DNA from: Furcasterigmium furcatum
Taxonomy: Eukaryota; Ascomycota; Sordariomycetes; Glomerellales; Plectosphaerellaceae
Assembly (NCBI GenBank): GCA_001599815.1
Contig: BCIA01000007.1
Span: 868,001-932,000 of the forward strand
Length of the DNA: 64,000 bases
Direction of reading: 5' to 3'
A program made the translations under genes and the position numbers. Below the pieces are notes generated by a model. The model worked only from the letters and a program-made list of their open reading frames with translations, searched no databases and was not told where the DNA came from. Shown piece after piece: positions 22,401 through 32,279 of the stretch; position 1 is the stretch's first letter, and every line of letters begins with the position of its first letter.

Positions 22401-23332
22401 GAGGTCTCCATCGACTCCTTGAGCGAGCGGGGATGGGCGAAGGGCTGACTTGATTTCGCGCAGGCTAACAATTCTTTGACACAGGCTGTTGGGGTCATAT
22501 CCAAACATCTGGTCTTTGATATTACACCCAAAGATCCTTAGACACTGGACTAGTGAGACATTCTCATCTCGCACCGTCCCAGCTACTTTAGCTTCATCTC
22601 TCGTATGCCATCAACGGCGGTTTGTATGAGTATGCCACGAGCTCGTGGCCCCACTGTCTCCTCATTGTGTTCGGCCGCATCTGGTCTCGGTGTGCTTATG
22701 GCAAGGGTAAGTCAGCTCCGTATTCGACATCACGCATGCCTACCTGGTCCGATCTTGGTGCCAGGCTGTTTCTGGAGTGCCAGGATACCAACGGGCGCCG
22801 ACCTGGAGGCGGCAGTGACCTGTCACCTGAGTCAGAGGCACACCCTGCTCATCGACGGGACGCTTCATCTGAGAGCACGCGCCAGTCGCCCCTAGTGGAA
22901 GACTTTGGCAAAGGGGCTGACAGATCCTCGTCATCTGCGGGACCATGCCCATCTGAAGATCGACTAGAGCCCTGGGGGAGGGGGGACCGACGGAATGTCT
23001 CCGCCTCCTGCCAACCTCTTTCGCCGCCAAATCTACCCCTCGACCTCGATCATATCTCATCAAGCCATATTTTGAGAATGATTTCCCCAATCGGGTGGCC
23101 TGCCGACCAAGGGTATATGCCTGCAATGTCCACGCCAGCTCCCATGATATGCTGGGTGCAGTTTGCCGAAATATCTGCACACGTCCCCCCCTTCTTCTTC
23201 ATGTGCCGGTCCTGCCGCCTTGCAGAGCCCTGTTTGCAAACCCTAATCTTGACCTGAGGCCTATTTCGCAACATGCTCGCGTAATTTCTGGCCGTCCCAC
23301 TCTTGTCGCGCTTGAGAGATCGCGCAGATGAC

Positions 23333-23340
23333 TATAAAAG
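23333..23340 (+). promoter_or_regulatory. TATA box of the caspase-like gene
   Basis: TATAAAAG lies about 215 bases upstream of the ATG at 23548, followed by a pyrimidine-containing leader. It is a good core-promoter match and supports this gene being a true transcription unit. Confidence 0.5.
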
Positions 23341-23547
23341 CACCCGGACGCCGCCCGACTGTTATGGCCGTCTCTGGCTCTTTTCTCTCAGTAGCGTCTT
23401 GTTGGCTGTGGGCTGTACGCTCTCTAGCTCAGAAACCCTCATTTCACAGCCGTTCCACCTCCAGAGATTCAAGTCGGGCAGGCTTTGACCCCAATTGTAC
23501 CTCCTCGATCGTTGATCTTTCCATAGTCGCAGCGGCAACACATCACC

Positions 23548-24537
23548 ATGAAGGCTGGCAATGACTCCCGCCGACCCTACGACCGCGCCATCTGCCTTAT
23601 CATCCACTGGCAGGACGGTGGCGACATGCCTGGTTCTGTTCAGGAAGGCCTCAATCTCGGGAACCTCTTTAGGCTTCATTTCAACTATGAGACACGCCAT
23701 TTCACCATTCCGATCGACCCCAGCTGTGAATTTAAGCTGACCGACGCTGTCATCAAGTTCATGACGACCCTCAAGGCAGACTCTGATGGTGGACAAAAGT
23801 GCTTGGGCATCATTCACTACGGCGGCCATGGCGCCGATGCCGATAGATTCCCACGCGACCTCGGCAGCGCTAGCGTCTGGGCCAGCCACCATGAGGACGG
23901 CCCCGGAACTGCCTTACTCAACTGGTCGAGGGTGCAACACTTGTTGGCCTGTGACAGAGTCGATATCCTCCTCGTCCTTGACTGCTGCTACGCTGCTCAG
24001 GCCGTCAAAGCCGGCCCGACCTCTCCTTACAGGCCGGAGAACGTAGAGCTCCTGCTCGCCACGGGCAGACGCGGTCTCACGCCGCCACCTCTAAGCCCTC
24101 AATCTTTCACAACCGCCCTAATAACGATCTTACGTGAACGTTTGATGGGTGCGGCGGAGGGCGGTGATCAATCACTGGTTGTCAGCGACATTCATGCCTC
24201 GCTCATGGGCCGCAGCCCGCCTTTGGTGGACACGCCGGTCCATGTCTCCCGCCCATCAAGTTATGGCTCCATCCGTCTGAGCCCACTGCAAGCGCCTCCA
24301 CAGCCACATCATTGGCTCGCGGTGTTCTCGCGGCTAGCTCGTCGTGTTCTCGCGGCCCTGTTCGTCCCAATGGCCGTCGGTCGGCTCGTCTCCTTGCTCT
24401 ACGTCTCTCTCAACAGCAAACTGCTCAGCGAGCTCTTCGGCGGTCTCGACAACGAAGACGTTTCAAAGACTATTGGCAGACCCAGCGCCAAAGCAGACCA
24501 AATCAACGATCTTGGCGTCGTCGAATGCTCTCCTTGA
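23548..24537 (+). CDS. Stand-alone caspase-like (clan CD) protein
   Basis: The 329-residue intronless frame has a caspase/metacaspase-type fold signature. There is a beta strand ending in the catalytic His94 of IHYGGHG, and a second strand ending in LLVLDCCYAA, where Cys147 aligns with the metacaspase nucleophile. The end of the domain shows the IHASLMG..PLVDTPVHV..SYGSIRLSPL pattern I associate with caspase-like domains of fungal NLR-type proteins. No NACHT, HET or repeat domain is attached. Residues about 257-290 form a hydrophobic, Arg-containing segment (AVFSRLARRVLAALFVPMAV) that could be a membrane-associating helix. A TATA box lies upstream. The C-terminus might be extended by splicing into the frame ending at 24829. 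Function inferred: protease in regulated cell death or self/non-self response; substrate unknown. Confidence 0.75.
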   Translation: MKAGNDSRRPYDRAICLIIHWQDGGDMPGSVQEGLNLGNLFRLHFNYETRHFTIPIDPSCEFKLTDAVIKFMTTLKADSDGGQKCLGIIHYGGHGADADRFPRDLGSASVWASHHEDGPGTALLNWSRVQHLLACDRVDILLVLDCCYAAQAVKAGPTSPYRPENVELLLATGRRGLTPPPLSPQSFTTALITILRERLMGAAEGGDQSLVVSDIHASLMGRSPPLVDTPVHVSRPSSYGSIRLSPLQAPPQPHHWLAVFSRLARRVLAALFVPMAVGRLVSLLYVSLNSKLLSELFGGLDNEDVSKTIGRPSAKADQINDLGVVECSP

Positions 24538-25570
24538 TCCACGTCGGCAGAGCCAAGGACCTGATCTCGATCGTGTAACACCTCACAACCGCGGCCTCGA
24601 TCAAAGTTTACCGGTTTTCAGCGGCTCATCGAGCGAGGTACTCCACCTTGAACTAATAGACAACTACGAGTTTCATTATTATACTTTCTTTGAGCTGAGA
24701 AGTTGGCTCCTGCGGGTGAATGATACGCAGGGCTGTCTCCGTTGGGTATCAAGATACACGAAACCATATAGATCTATAGAGAAAATTAGGACGTTGGACA
24801 GGCTGGCAAGATCATTACGATTCCACTGAAGTGAATAATATCTGACATCTCACGAAGCGGGTGTGTGAACGCACGCCATGTGGGTTGATCCGCAAAACAG
24901 TGCTGTAGAGGATCGCGACTTTCCGCTCGCGATGCCCGTTGGTCAGGCCTTTGCCAACTCGAGCGCCGAATTGTTCGTGCTTTGTAAGCATGATCCCAAG
25001 GCATTCTTGGAATCAAGAAATCCTTGTGCGACATTGATCCCGTCATTCCCGGCCAATCGAGAGTACTTGTACACGTCACTACAAAACAGGGCACACACAG
25101 ATGGGCGTCAAAACACACCCTCACCCACTCTTGCACATGGACCAGGAACGAAATGGACAGGCTTCTCGCCTCATCCTGGGGCAGGAGGCTGATGAAACGA
25201 CCTATTTACTTCAAACCGCCTGCCCTACTGCTGTTGTTCCCCGTCTGTCCGGATATGTTCCGGCTGTCAAGCAATATTGGGGTGCGCCTGTCTCTGAACC
25301 CTCAATGCAGACGATTCCTCGCCGAGCGCCACCATATCTTGGTATCAGCCAACCAGCCCCGTTGGGCATGGTGCGGGGGTCACAGGCGCACATGCGATGT
25401 GGGCTGGGGGCATATCGGACGTGCGTCTGCGAGCAATTCGGGCACCCGCATCTTCGGACACTTCATGCGAGTGATTACTAGGTATTGCGGGGTGAGAGGA
25501 GATGACGTTGATTGATCGTGACCCGAACTCGCACGCTTTCCGAACACATGTATCCCTCTATTCCTCGAAC
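24538..25570. other. Intergenic region with an unexplained open frame
   Basis: Directly downstream of the caspase-like stop, another frame stays open to 24829 and encodes a protein-like stretch (about 24630-24829: HLELIDNYEFHYYTFFELRS and LRWVSRYTKPYRS). It could be a 3' exon of the caspase-like gene or a separate remnant. The rest of the interval shows nothing recognisable. Confidence 0.35.
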
Positions 25571-25756
25571 TCATGCGTTGTCGTCAGCCCGCTCGAGATC
25601 AGACACATTGAACCTGCTGATGCCATTCTCGACGACAGGCTTATCATCCTCCCCGACAAGCCCATAGTCACCCGCGTCGAAACGCTCCGACACTCTGAAT
25701 GGCCCCTTTAAGCCCCTGGGCACGCGGAGCCACACTTTGTCACCGGCCGCAAAGGA
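25571..25756 (-). mobile_element. Fragment resembling a Ty3/gypsy integrase C-terminus
   Basis: On the minus strand 61 codons read SFAAGDKVWLRVPRGLKGPF followed by RVSERFDAGDYGLVGEDDKP, then a short tail ending DNA-stop. The GDKVWLR...KGPF.V pattern matches the SH3-like C-terminal segment of Ty3/gypsy integrases. No reverse transcriptase, RNase H, integrase core or LTR is visible nearby, so this is an isolated scrap. The sequence just upstream (CTAATAATTCCAG) looks like an intron 3' end, so an alternative is a domesticated exon of a host gene. Confidence 0.45.
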
Positions 25757-26463
25757 CTGGAATTATTAGATTCCATTCTCCATTCAGATGATGTGGTCGC
25801 GAGTTTCGATGCTCACCCCGCCTCTGCCTACGTAAGCTGGGCGAAAACCTGGACTCTCGTCTGCCATCGCGTCCGTCCTATAATCACTGTTAACAGCACC
25901 AGACAATGTCAGTCCAACATCCTCGGGAGAGCGTGAAGATGGTACTCGGATACACGCACCTGTTGGTCCTCATATCGAGTCGATAAGCGGATTCTAATTG
26001 GCGAGTATAGTATGCGTAATGACGAGAGATGATATATGATGTGTCGGAGCATCGCCCTGATCGTGTGAATGACCGCCCTTTGTACTTATAATGCCAGATG
26101 AACCCATCCATCGTGTGCCTCTAACTTGTGTCTCCTTCATGTACAGTGAGCGCTGGTCATGAGGCCGGTGAAAGTGCAGCTCACGATCTGTGAACGCCGA
26201 GATGAGGTCTGCTGCAGGTGACGCGCTGGGCTCGCTGTTAGTGGCTGATGGCTTCATCGATGTATGCACTGGCAACACCATCATCACCAAGCAATGACTC
26301 CTCGCTGCCTGCCGCGACGTCAGGCTCTGGGGTGGGAGCGTTGGGCCGAGATATGTGACTTTACATTGATGCTTAATAGCGATGCCTTCCAGGTCACTGC
26401 CGCACGCAATTTTCCCGTCGGTGTTTTGTTTCCTGAACTTCCTGAAAGCTTGACCGAGGCGAC
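25757..26463. other. Intergenic region without recognisable gene
   Basis: About 700 bases between the integrase-like fragment and the DUF6594 gene. Open frames are short and unrelated to known families. The right end is presumably the promoter of the DUF6594 gene. Confidence 0.5.
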
Positions 26464-27696
26464 ATGTCTCTATCAGCGAGTTCGACTTTGAGGACCATTG
26501 GGGAGGAAAATCTGTTCCGCTTGCCCGTGATCACCGCTGGGGGAGCAAGTCCCCAAGTCTTCCTGCAAGACATGGCATCAGGCTCGTCACGCCGAACTGC
26601 GAGACAAGGTAAGTTATCTTTTTTCCAACCGCACGTTTCTATTTTTATAACGCTCCGGGTCGGGTGATCACTTGCATCGAATCTGACTTCTGCCTGCTAA
26701 GTCGAGGATCATCCTTCTGGATACCCGCGCCTCGCCGCCCTTATCAGCAGCCATACATCCTTTCACGTCTTTCGATCCTTCACCGCCTTGAGGGCTCGTG
26801 AGCTGCTCAGGCTACAGGACAGGCTCGTTTTACTGGAAGAGCGGCTTGATGCACTAGAAACGGCCGAGCCGAGTGGCATTTCCAGGAGCACCCTCCGGAA
26901 GGATGGGAACAAGGAACGAAAGCTACTGCAGGATGAGATTGCCACTATGTTGCAGGCGTACGGTGGGTCATATCATAGAGTGTATGCAGTTGAAAGTGAC
27001 AGATAGCTCAGTATTTCCCAGATTCCCTGTTGGAGAGGACAGAGCGATGCCTCTCTCGCAGTCCTGCGCAGACCCGAGACATCGACAACGTGGCCAACTG
27101 GATTCAGACTACGGGCCAGATTTACCGTCAAGAGGCCTTCTATCTCCTTAGCGGGGATTTGATTGCTCTGGGCCAGTCCGAGTCTGATCCAACTTGCGCG
27201 TTGCTCGAAGGCCCCATCACGTACGCCATCATATGGCTCTCGAGATTGTTCAAGAAGGTGAGAAAACCACCAACACGATATCGTACCCTCTGCCACATTT
27301 TGATATTCTGTGCCGTTGACCTTTTTTTGGTTTGATCAGGGCTTGCCGTCCCGTCTGCCTGTCTCCCGTGACCCGGACCTCTACATCTTCTCACCGTCCG
27401 CCATGCGAATCATCTCTCGATCTATCATCTGTCTCATCCTTCTGACGATGCTTTTCGTCCCCGTACTCGCCTCCTTCTTTATGACGAACACAAGTGTACG
27501 ACTCTCAGTTGTCATGCTGTCGAGCGGAATCTTCGTCTCCGTACTCGCCATCGTCGCTGGGGCACGCACCACCGAGCTCTTCGTTGCCGGCGCCACGTGA
27601 GTGATGTTTTCCCGAGAGGCTTAGGCGTTCTTACTGACTTCTATCTTGCTCAGGTACTCTGCACTACTGGTTGTTTTCATTGCTGGACCCGACTAG
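26464..27696 (+). CDS. DUF6594-family membrane protein, five exons
   Basis: Exons 26464-26608, 26702-26962, 27007-27257, 27340-27596 and 27654-27696 join in frame to 318 residues; all introns are GT-AG. The protein shows the DUF6594 order. First comes the GYPRLAALISSHTSFHVFRSF block (about residue 55), then a coiled-coil helix (RARELLRLQDRLVLLEERLD), a linker with DIDNVANWIQ, and finally three C-terminal hydrophobic segments (IICLILLTMLFVPVLASFFM, VVMLSSGIFVSVLAIV, YSALLVVFIAG). The cytosolic coiled coil followed by clustered membrane helices is typical of this fungal-specific family, whose function is unknown. The first exon is the least certain, since its sequence is not conserved in any way I can recognise. 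Confidence 0.8.
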
Positions 27697-28552
27697 TGAT
27701 GGCAATGGCCACGTATGGGCACCTACCCATGACGAAACAGGGACAAATTCCGATAAACGCCAGATCGGAGAAACGTGGGATCTCAAGCGCTATAAGGATA
27801 TCATGATCATTAGTCGAATGTTAAAAGACATGTACACGAGAGGAGTTTCGTTTGGTTGATGCTGGGGGCTGTCGTCGCCGCCTCCAGCCTTGTCAGCTTG
27901 ACCTGCTTTGCACCCTGATGGAAATTCATCGAGGCACTCCGAAGAAGAAGTGCGGGACTGCGAGATCAACTGGAGGAACATATGGAGCCACTGGTCAGCG
28001 GTGCTGGGGATGATGCGGGCAATTTTGGAAGCGTCGAAAGTGGTAACCCTGTCAGGCATCGAGGTAGAGGTCAGCGTGCCCAACTAGGCCGAATTTCCTG
28101 GACGAGACACGTGGAAGTCAGCAAAGGCCGGCACTGTCATCAGATCCGATATAGATAAGCAGTTGACAGATATAGTCAGGCAGACCCGCCTAACTTCAGG
28201 AATTAGATAGATACTCTGCATCTCAGCTACTTGACTAAGATTATGTTGGAGATATCAGTAATCAGTTGCCAGCGTTGTGTGCGAGAAGATGAGGGCGTCA
28301 CTAATAACACTGCTCGACCGCCACTGGCAAGCTTGAACATCGTTGTCACATCCACTGCTCGACTAACCCCGGTTTATGCCGAACATCGGAATCTGCCTGG
28401 TCGTCTTGGCGTAGTACTGCTCCCAGAGGCCCATCAGTCTCTTGATGAACTGCATCTTGCAAGCAAGAACGGCAGCCCGTCCGCCGCCAAGAACATCGAT
28501 TGGGCACCTCCCGCTGCATGAGAACATCTGAGCAGCGTTCTACTGACGTACA
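27697..28552. other. Convergent intergenic region
   Basis: The interval separates two genes pointing at each other and should hold both 3' untranslated regions. Short frames at 27790-28083 (minus) and 28231-28521 (plus) have no support. Confidence 0.6.
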
Positions 28553-31414
28553 CTACGCGTCTATGAAAGACAGAAGCTCCTTCGTACAGGCGGCAGCCGT
28601 TGCTGCCGCATAGTGATGCCAGTTGTCGTTCTTGTGAGAGTCCGCATAGTCGGAGATGCCGCGGATGACAATACAGGGGACCTCACTCATCGCGCCGCCC
28701 GCTTCCATCTCAAAGCAGAGCACGTCTCCCAGGCCCCGGACGGCCTCGCTCCTCTTCATCGTGCTCTTGAGGACGCGATCCCCTGAGGCGATGAGGCCGT
28801 AATGTATGACAGGGTGCCCCGGCGGGCGCGATGGCCTGTCGACGGTCTTGGACTTGTCGCAACCGGCGCAGGACGATCCGTGTATTGCGTGGCTGTAGTC
28901 CTCGCGGAAGAGGACGTCGGCATCCGATGGCTGCTGGTACATCGCGAGCCGCGGGTGGTCCCTGATCATGGCTGATAAGTACTCCGAGATCTTGTTATCC
29001 CTGCCAAAGTGGTCTGAACGCATCTTCTCGACAGCGCTGCGCAGAAGGGGAGGCGGGGGCCACAGGAATCCCTTCAACTGGAAGCTTGTATCGGTGTCCT
29101 TGCCGAGGTCGTACTGAACGACGCCGCCATGTGGTCCTTCGGGCATGCTGACGACCACGTCCCCGAGGCGAATGTCGTTTTTCGTGCTGGGGACGCCGCC
29201 GCCGATGCCCACGAGGAAGTTCCACTTGATGGACGGAAACGTACGCGACATGTTCGCGGCAACGCTCGCTGCGGCGCTCTTCCCCTGTTGTCCCGGGAGA
29301 CAGGTGAGGACGACGTTGTGGCCGTGGAGATCGCCGAAGGTATATATGTTGGAATCTCCCGACTTTGTCGGCAATGCTGGATGTTCCCGGTCCAGCATGT
29401 ATCGCACGGCGGACATCTCGAAGCTCATCGCGCATACCACGCCGACGGTGTAGTCCTCATAAGTTCTTCGGCTTGACGAAAAGCTGACTTCGGTCTGGCC
29501 ATCAATTGCGGTTTGTCCATCTTCGGTGTACCGGAGCTCATTGTCTTCGGGCTTCGGTTCGGTGTAGCGCCTTGCTGCTGAGCTGATTGTGGGAGGCGAG
29601 GCGCACTCTGGTTGGTAGTGGCGAGGGAGACTGTATGTGGTCGAAGCTCGTTTGGGTGCAAGCGGCGAATGATCAGAGAGCTGAACTGCTGAAATTTGGT
29701 CGACAGCATGTCGGGTCTGATGGACTGGCAGTGTGAAGACGGGCCTGGAGGGCTGTCGGTGCAAGCCCCATCTGTTGAGGTCCAGTTCCTGGGCCAACTC
29801 ATCCAGTCCTTCGAGCGAAATGTCGGGAAATGCCTGCGTGAGGTCATGCTCGAGCGGCCGTATGATTTGCTCATAGACCCGCGTCCTCAAGGACAAAGAA
29901 TCAAGGGGGCTGCCGTCATCGTCCTCACTCTCCCACGGCTGAGGATCCAAGCACGAGTTGACGACCTCGCACCAAGAATGTGGTATCTCGCCAGCGCACT
30001 TTTTCATCAGTGTGCATGCGTCGAACCATATCCCAGGCTGAGACAGGCCATTCGTCAATTCCAAGCCATATCTCCTGGCCAATTCCTCGAAAGGCGTGGC
30101 AGTGAACACTTCCATCAGCATGACGGCCAAGGCCACAATGGTGGGGGATGTATGCGGTAGAAAGTCGTCGGGGTCCAAGTCGTCAGGATCCAGATCGTCA
30201 GGGTCAACGTCGTTATCCAAGTCAGAGGAGCTATTGACGAGGGTATCTTGGTCGGAAGGCTGGGTCTTCAGCCATAAGCGGCTCCCGAGGAACGGGCGGA
30301 GAGGTATCTCCGAGGATGTGGTGTGAAAAAAGAAGACGTTCGACGAATTCCAGTCCGCCGGCAGCCAGGGGGTGTCGATGAGGTAGAGAACGGCGTAGCC
30401 GAGGAGGATCGCGAGGATGCGCTTCGTCCGTTCGGTGAAGGCATCCTTCTTGTGCCTCAAAAACTGATCCAACGACGTCGGGCCCCTGGCGCTATCGATG
30501 ATCGAGATGTCCCTGCTAGACTGTAGCTTATACAGCATGGTCTCCTCAACCTCAAGCTCTAACCGATGGAGTCCAAGTTTCTTCATTTTGTTAATGGGCT
30601 CGCACAGCTGTCTGATCAGCTGGCGAGGAATCTTTCTCTTCTTCGTCTGAAGCGGGCCCGGAGCGCCTTCGGCCCATTGGACGACTTTCTTCCTCACAGT
30701 CCGTACACGAGCTTCATGAAGGTCCTGTGCCCTGGAGAGGAAAATGTCAAAATCAAAGCTCGCGCCGTCCGGGCAATTTGGTCGTCGGTAGGTTCCCAGG
30801 CCGAGATTGGCGCCGAACTCATGACCCGGAGAGCACGAGCATGTGTTGCAGCCCAAAAGAGCCACGAAGATCGACTGAGTCGCTGTTGACACTCCGTATG
30901 AGGGCTCAGGCAACGTCTGGAGCTTGGATGCATCATCCGGAGCCTCGTCGCGGACATCGTCTGGAAAGTGTGACTTGGCTTCTCGTTCCCATGAGTCCAG
31001 GACCCGTATGAACGCAGTTCGTTTCTCTGGGGTAGAGCCAAAATGGATGTGTTCTTGAACGAACTTTAATTTCCAGGTCGGGGTATCAGGCAAGGCCGCC
31101 CAAGCCTGGTTGAATGCGGAGAGCTTTGAGAATGCTGCCGTGTCGCTGAAGTGAGTGGATGTAATAGATGACTGTAGAAGTTCCATCATGCGTGTTACAG
31201 GGTCGTCGACGGCGTCGTTCGTGATTCGTGTGATGCGTGTCGAGATCTCCCCAACCATGAGGAAGTAGGCCACCAACTGCGCGTAGAAGCTCCTGAGCTC
31301 CCAGTCGTGTTCGTATTCCCTGAGCAACTTGGACACTTCATGGAATGTTTTCAAGGCCGCACATAGCACACCAAGTCTGGACGACTTGGCGACCGGGGTG
31401 GGCGTGAAAGCCAT
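28553..31414 (-). CDS. DUF7580 - nucleoside phosphorylase (PNP_UDP_1) fusion protein
   Basis: This 953-residue intronless protein joins two modules. The N-terminal 560 residues match the fungal DUF7580 pattern: a helical front part, a conserved block around RLELEVEETMLYKL...DISIIDSARGPTSLDQFL (residues about 290-330), then AILLGYAVLYLIDTPWLP and a DPDDL repeat. After a Ser/Pro linker, residues about 649-953 form a purine/uridine phosphorylase-type domain: YTVGVVCAMSFEMSAVRYML, WNFLVGIGGGVPS, DIRLGDVVVSMPEGPHGGV, VLCFEMEAGGAM and IRGISDYADSHKN. In fungi this domain is a common N-terminal effector of NLR-like STAND proteins; here it is C-terminal and no NACHT/NB-ARC or repeat domain is present. 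It may process nucleosides or NAD-related substrates in an immune-like response, by inference only. Confidence 0.87.
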   Translation of the reverse strand: MAFTPTPVAKSSRLGVLCAALKTFHEVSKLLREYEHDWELRSFYAQLVAYFLMVGEISTRITRITNDAVDDPVTRMMELLQSSITSTHFSDTAAFSKLSAFNQAWAALPDTPTWKLKFVQEHIHFGSTPEKRTAFIRVLDSWEREAKSHFPDDVRDEAPDDASKLQTLPEPSYGVSTATQSIFVALLGCNTCSCSPGHEFGANLGLGTYRRPNCPDGASFDFDIFLSRAQDLHEARVRTVRKKVVQWAEGAPGPLQTKKRKIPRQLIRQLCEPINKMKKLGLHRLELEVEETMLYKLQSSRDISIIDSARGPTSLDQFLRHKKDAFTERTKRILAILLGYAVLYLIDTPWLPADWNSSNVFFFHTTSSEIPLRPFLGSRLWLKTQPSDQDTLVNSSSDLDNDVDPDDLDPDDLDPDDFLPHTSPTIVALAVMLMEVFTATPFEELARRYGLELTNGLSQPGIWFDACTLMKKCAGEIPHSWCEVVNSCLDPQPWESEDDDGSPLDSLSLRTRVYEQIIRPLEHDLTQAFPDISLEGLDELAQELDLNRWGLHRQPSRPVFTLPVHQTRHAVDQISAVQLSDHSPLAPKRASTTYSLPRHYQPECASPPTISSAARRYTEPKPEDNELRYTEDGQTAIDGQTEVSFSSSRRTYEDYTVGVVCAMSFEMSAVRYMLDREHPALPTKSGDSNIYTFGDLHGHNVVLTCLPGQQGKSAAASVAANMSRTFPSIKWNFLVGIGGGVPSTKNDIRLGDVVVSMPEGPHGGVVQYDLGKDTDTSFQLKGFLWPPPPLLRSAVEKMRSDHFGRDNKISEYLSAMIRDHPRLAMYQQPSDADVLFREDYSHAIHGSSCAGCDKSKTVDRPSRPPGHPVIHYGLIASGDRVLKSTMKRSEAVRGLGDVLCFEMEAGGAMSEVPCIVIRGISDYADSHKNDNWHHYAAATAAACTKELLSFIDA
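30165..30214 (-). repeat. 15-nt tandem repeat encoding DPDDL units
   Basis: Within the DUF7580-phosphorylase gene a 15-base unit is repeated about three times with small changes. It codes for DPDDLDPDDLDPDDF just before the LPHTSPTIVALAV helix. The copies keep the reading frame, so unit gain or loss would change only the length of an acidic linker. Confidence 0.8.
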
Positions 31415-32279
31415 ATTGTCGAGGGTCGGGTGCAGTCCGCAGCCGTCTTCGTCGAGGGAAATCGAGTCGGTCGAGTGCCGGGCGGGACCCGCCCCAGTGG
31501 CAGCGGTGTCGTCCTATGTTGCTTGAATCTCAGTGACAATCCAACGATCCCTGGCTATGATGCACTGACCAGTGAGCGCGGGCGGCGTGGACAATGAGAG
31601 TCAGTTGAGTGAGTGAGGCGGGGCTGCGATGTGAGCGTCAATCGTGAGTCGTCAGCAGATGGATGCACCGTTGTTTAACCAAATAGCGTGCCGAGCCGAA
31701 CCTGGCACGTGCATCCCAAGCGCTAGACTTGAAATGGTATCGCCCGGTGTCGCCTCCATGACTCGAAGGGCTGGTCACTCATTGGCTCAGGGTACTTGGG
31801 TACAGTCGCCCGCTGAGTCTCCCCTCCATCCAACCCGACTTACATGGACCAATATCCCACCATGGCTTCGCGGAAGCTGGCCGGGACTGTTCTAATCATG
31901 CGGAGGTGACGCTGATCGAATACTGAGTCCCAGTAGCACTGGTAACCGATACATATGGTCTTCGGAATATCCAGTCTTAGATAGAAGCCCTGGAAACCCC
32001 GGTTTCGAGGTGTTCCATTCGATGGGACAGGTCGACAAACTGAAAACTCTACCACTGAAATCTACGTCTAGCCACATGACTATGATTATTTTCACTCTGT
32101 GGAACGGGTATGCACCATGCAGGTCCGCGTACGAGTTCAAGGCGCAGTGCGTCCTCGAGGATCGTCCAGTAATATGCTGTGATTGCTGGCTGGGAATCTC
32201 TCACCGAGTCCAGTCGTAGCTAGCTTACTACAACTCAGAGATATTAACATAGAAAAGACCACCACAAGCGACACACACT
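31415..32279. other. Intergenic region between two minus-strand genes
   Basis: About 860 bases hold the promoter of the DUF7580-phosphorylase gene and the 3' untranslated region of the permease gene. I see no gene. Confidence 0.6.

Larger units (their letters stand above)
19280..23547. other. Gene-poor 4.3-kb stretch
   Basis: No frame here resembles a known family, and no set of short frames joins through introns into a coherent protein. The largest (22622-23257 plus, 211 codons) has a random-looking composition. A strand-biased C tract (about 19366-19405) and G runs (about 21559-21578 and 21738-21755) stand out. The last 220 bases are the promoter of the caspase-like gene. Confidence 0.55.

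Noticed and set aside
22622..23257. 211-codon plus-strand frame in the gene-poor stretch
   Set aside because: Random-looking composition, no domain, and no neighbouring exon that joins in frame.
24938..24970. Similarity of a short string here to one near 63445 (both encode WQRPDQR on the minus strand)
   Set aside because: Only about seven residues agree and flanks do not match, so it is more likely coincidence than a dispersed repeat.
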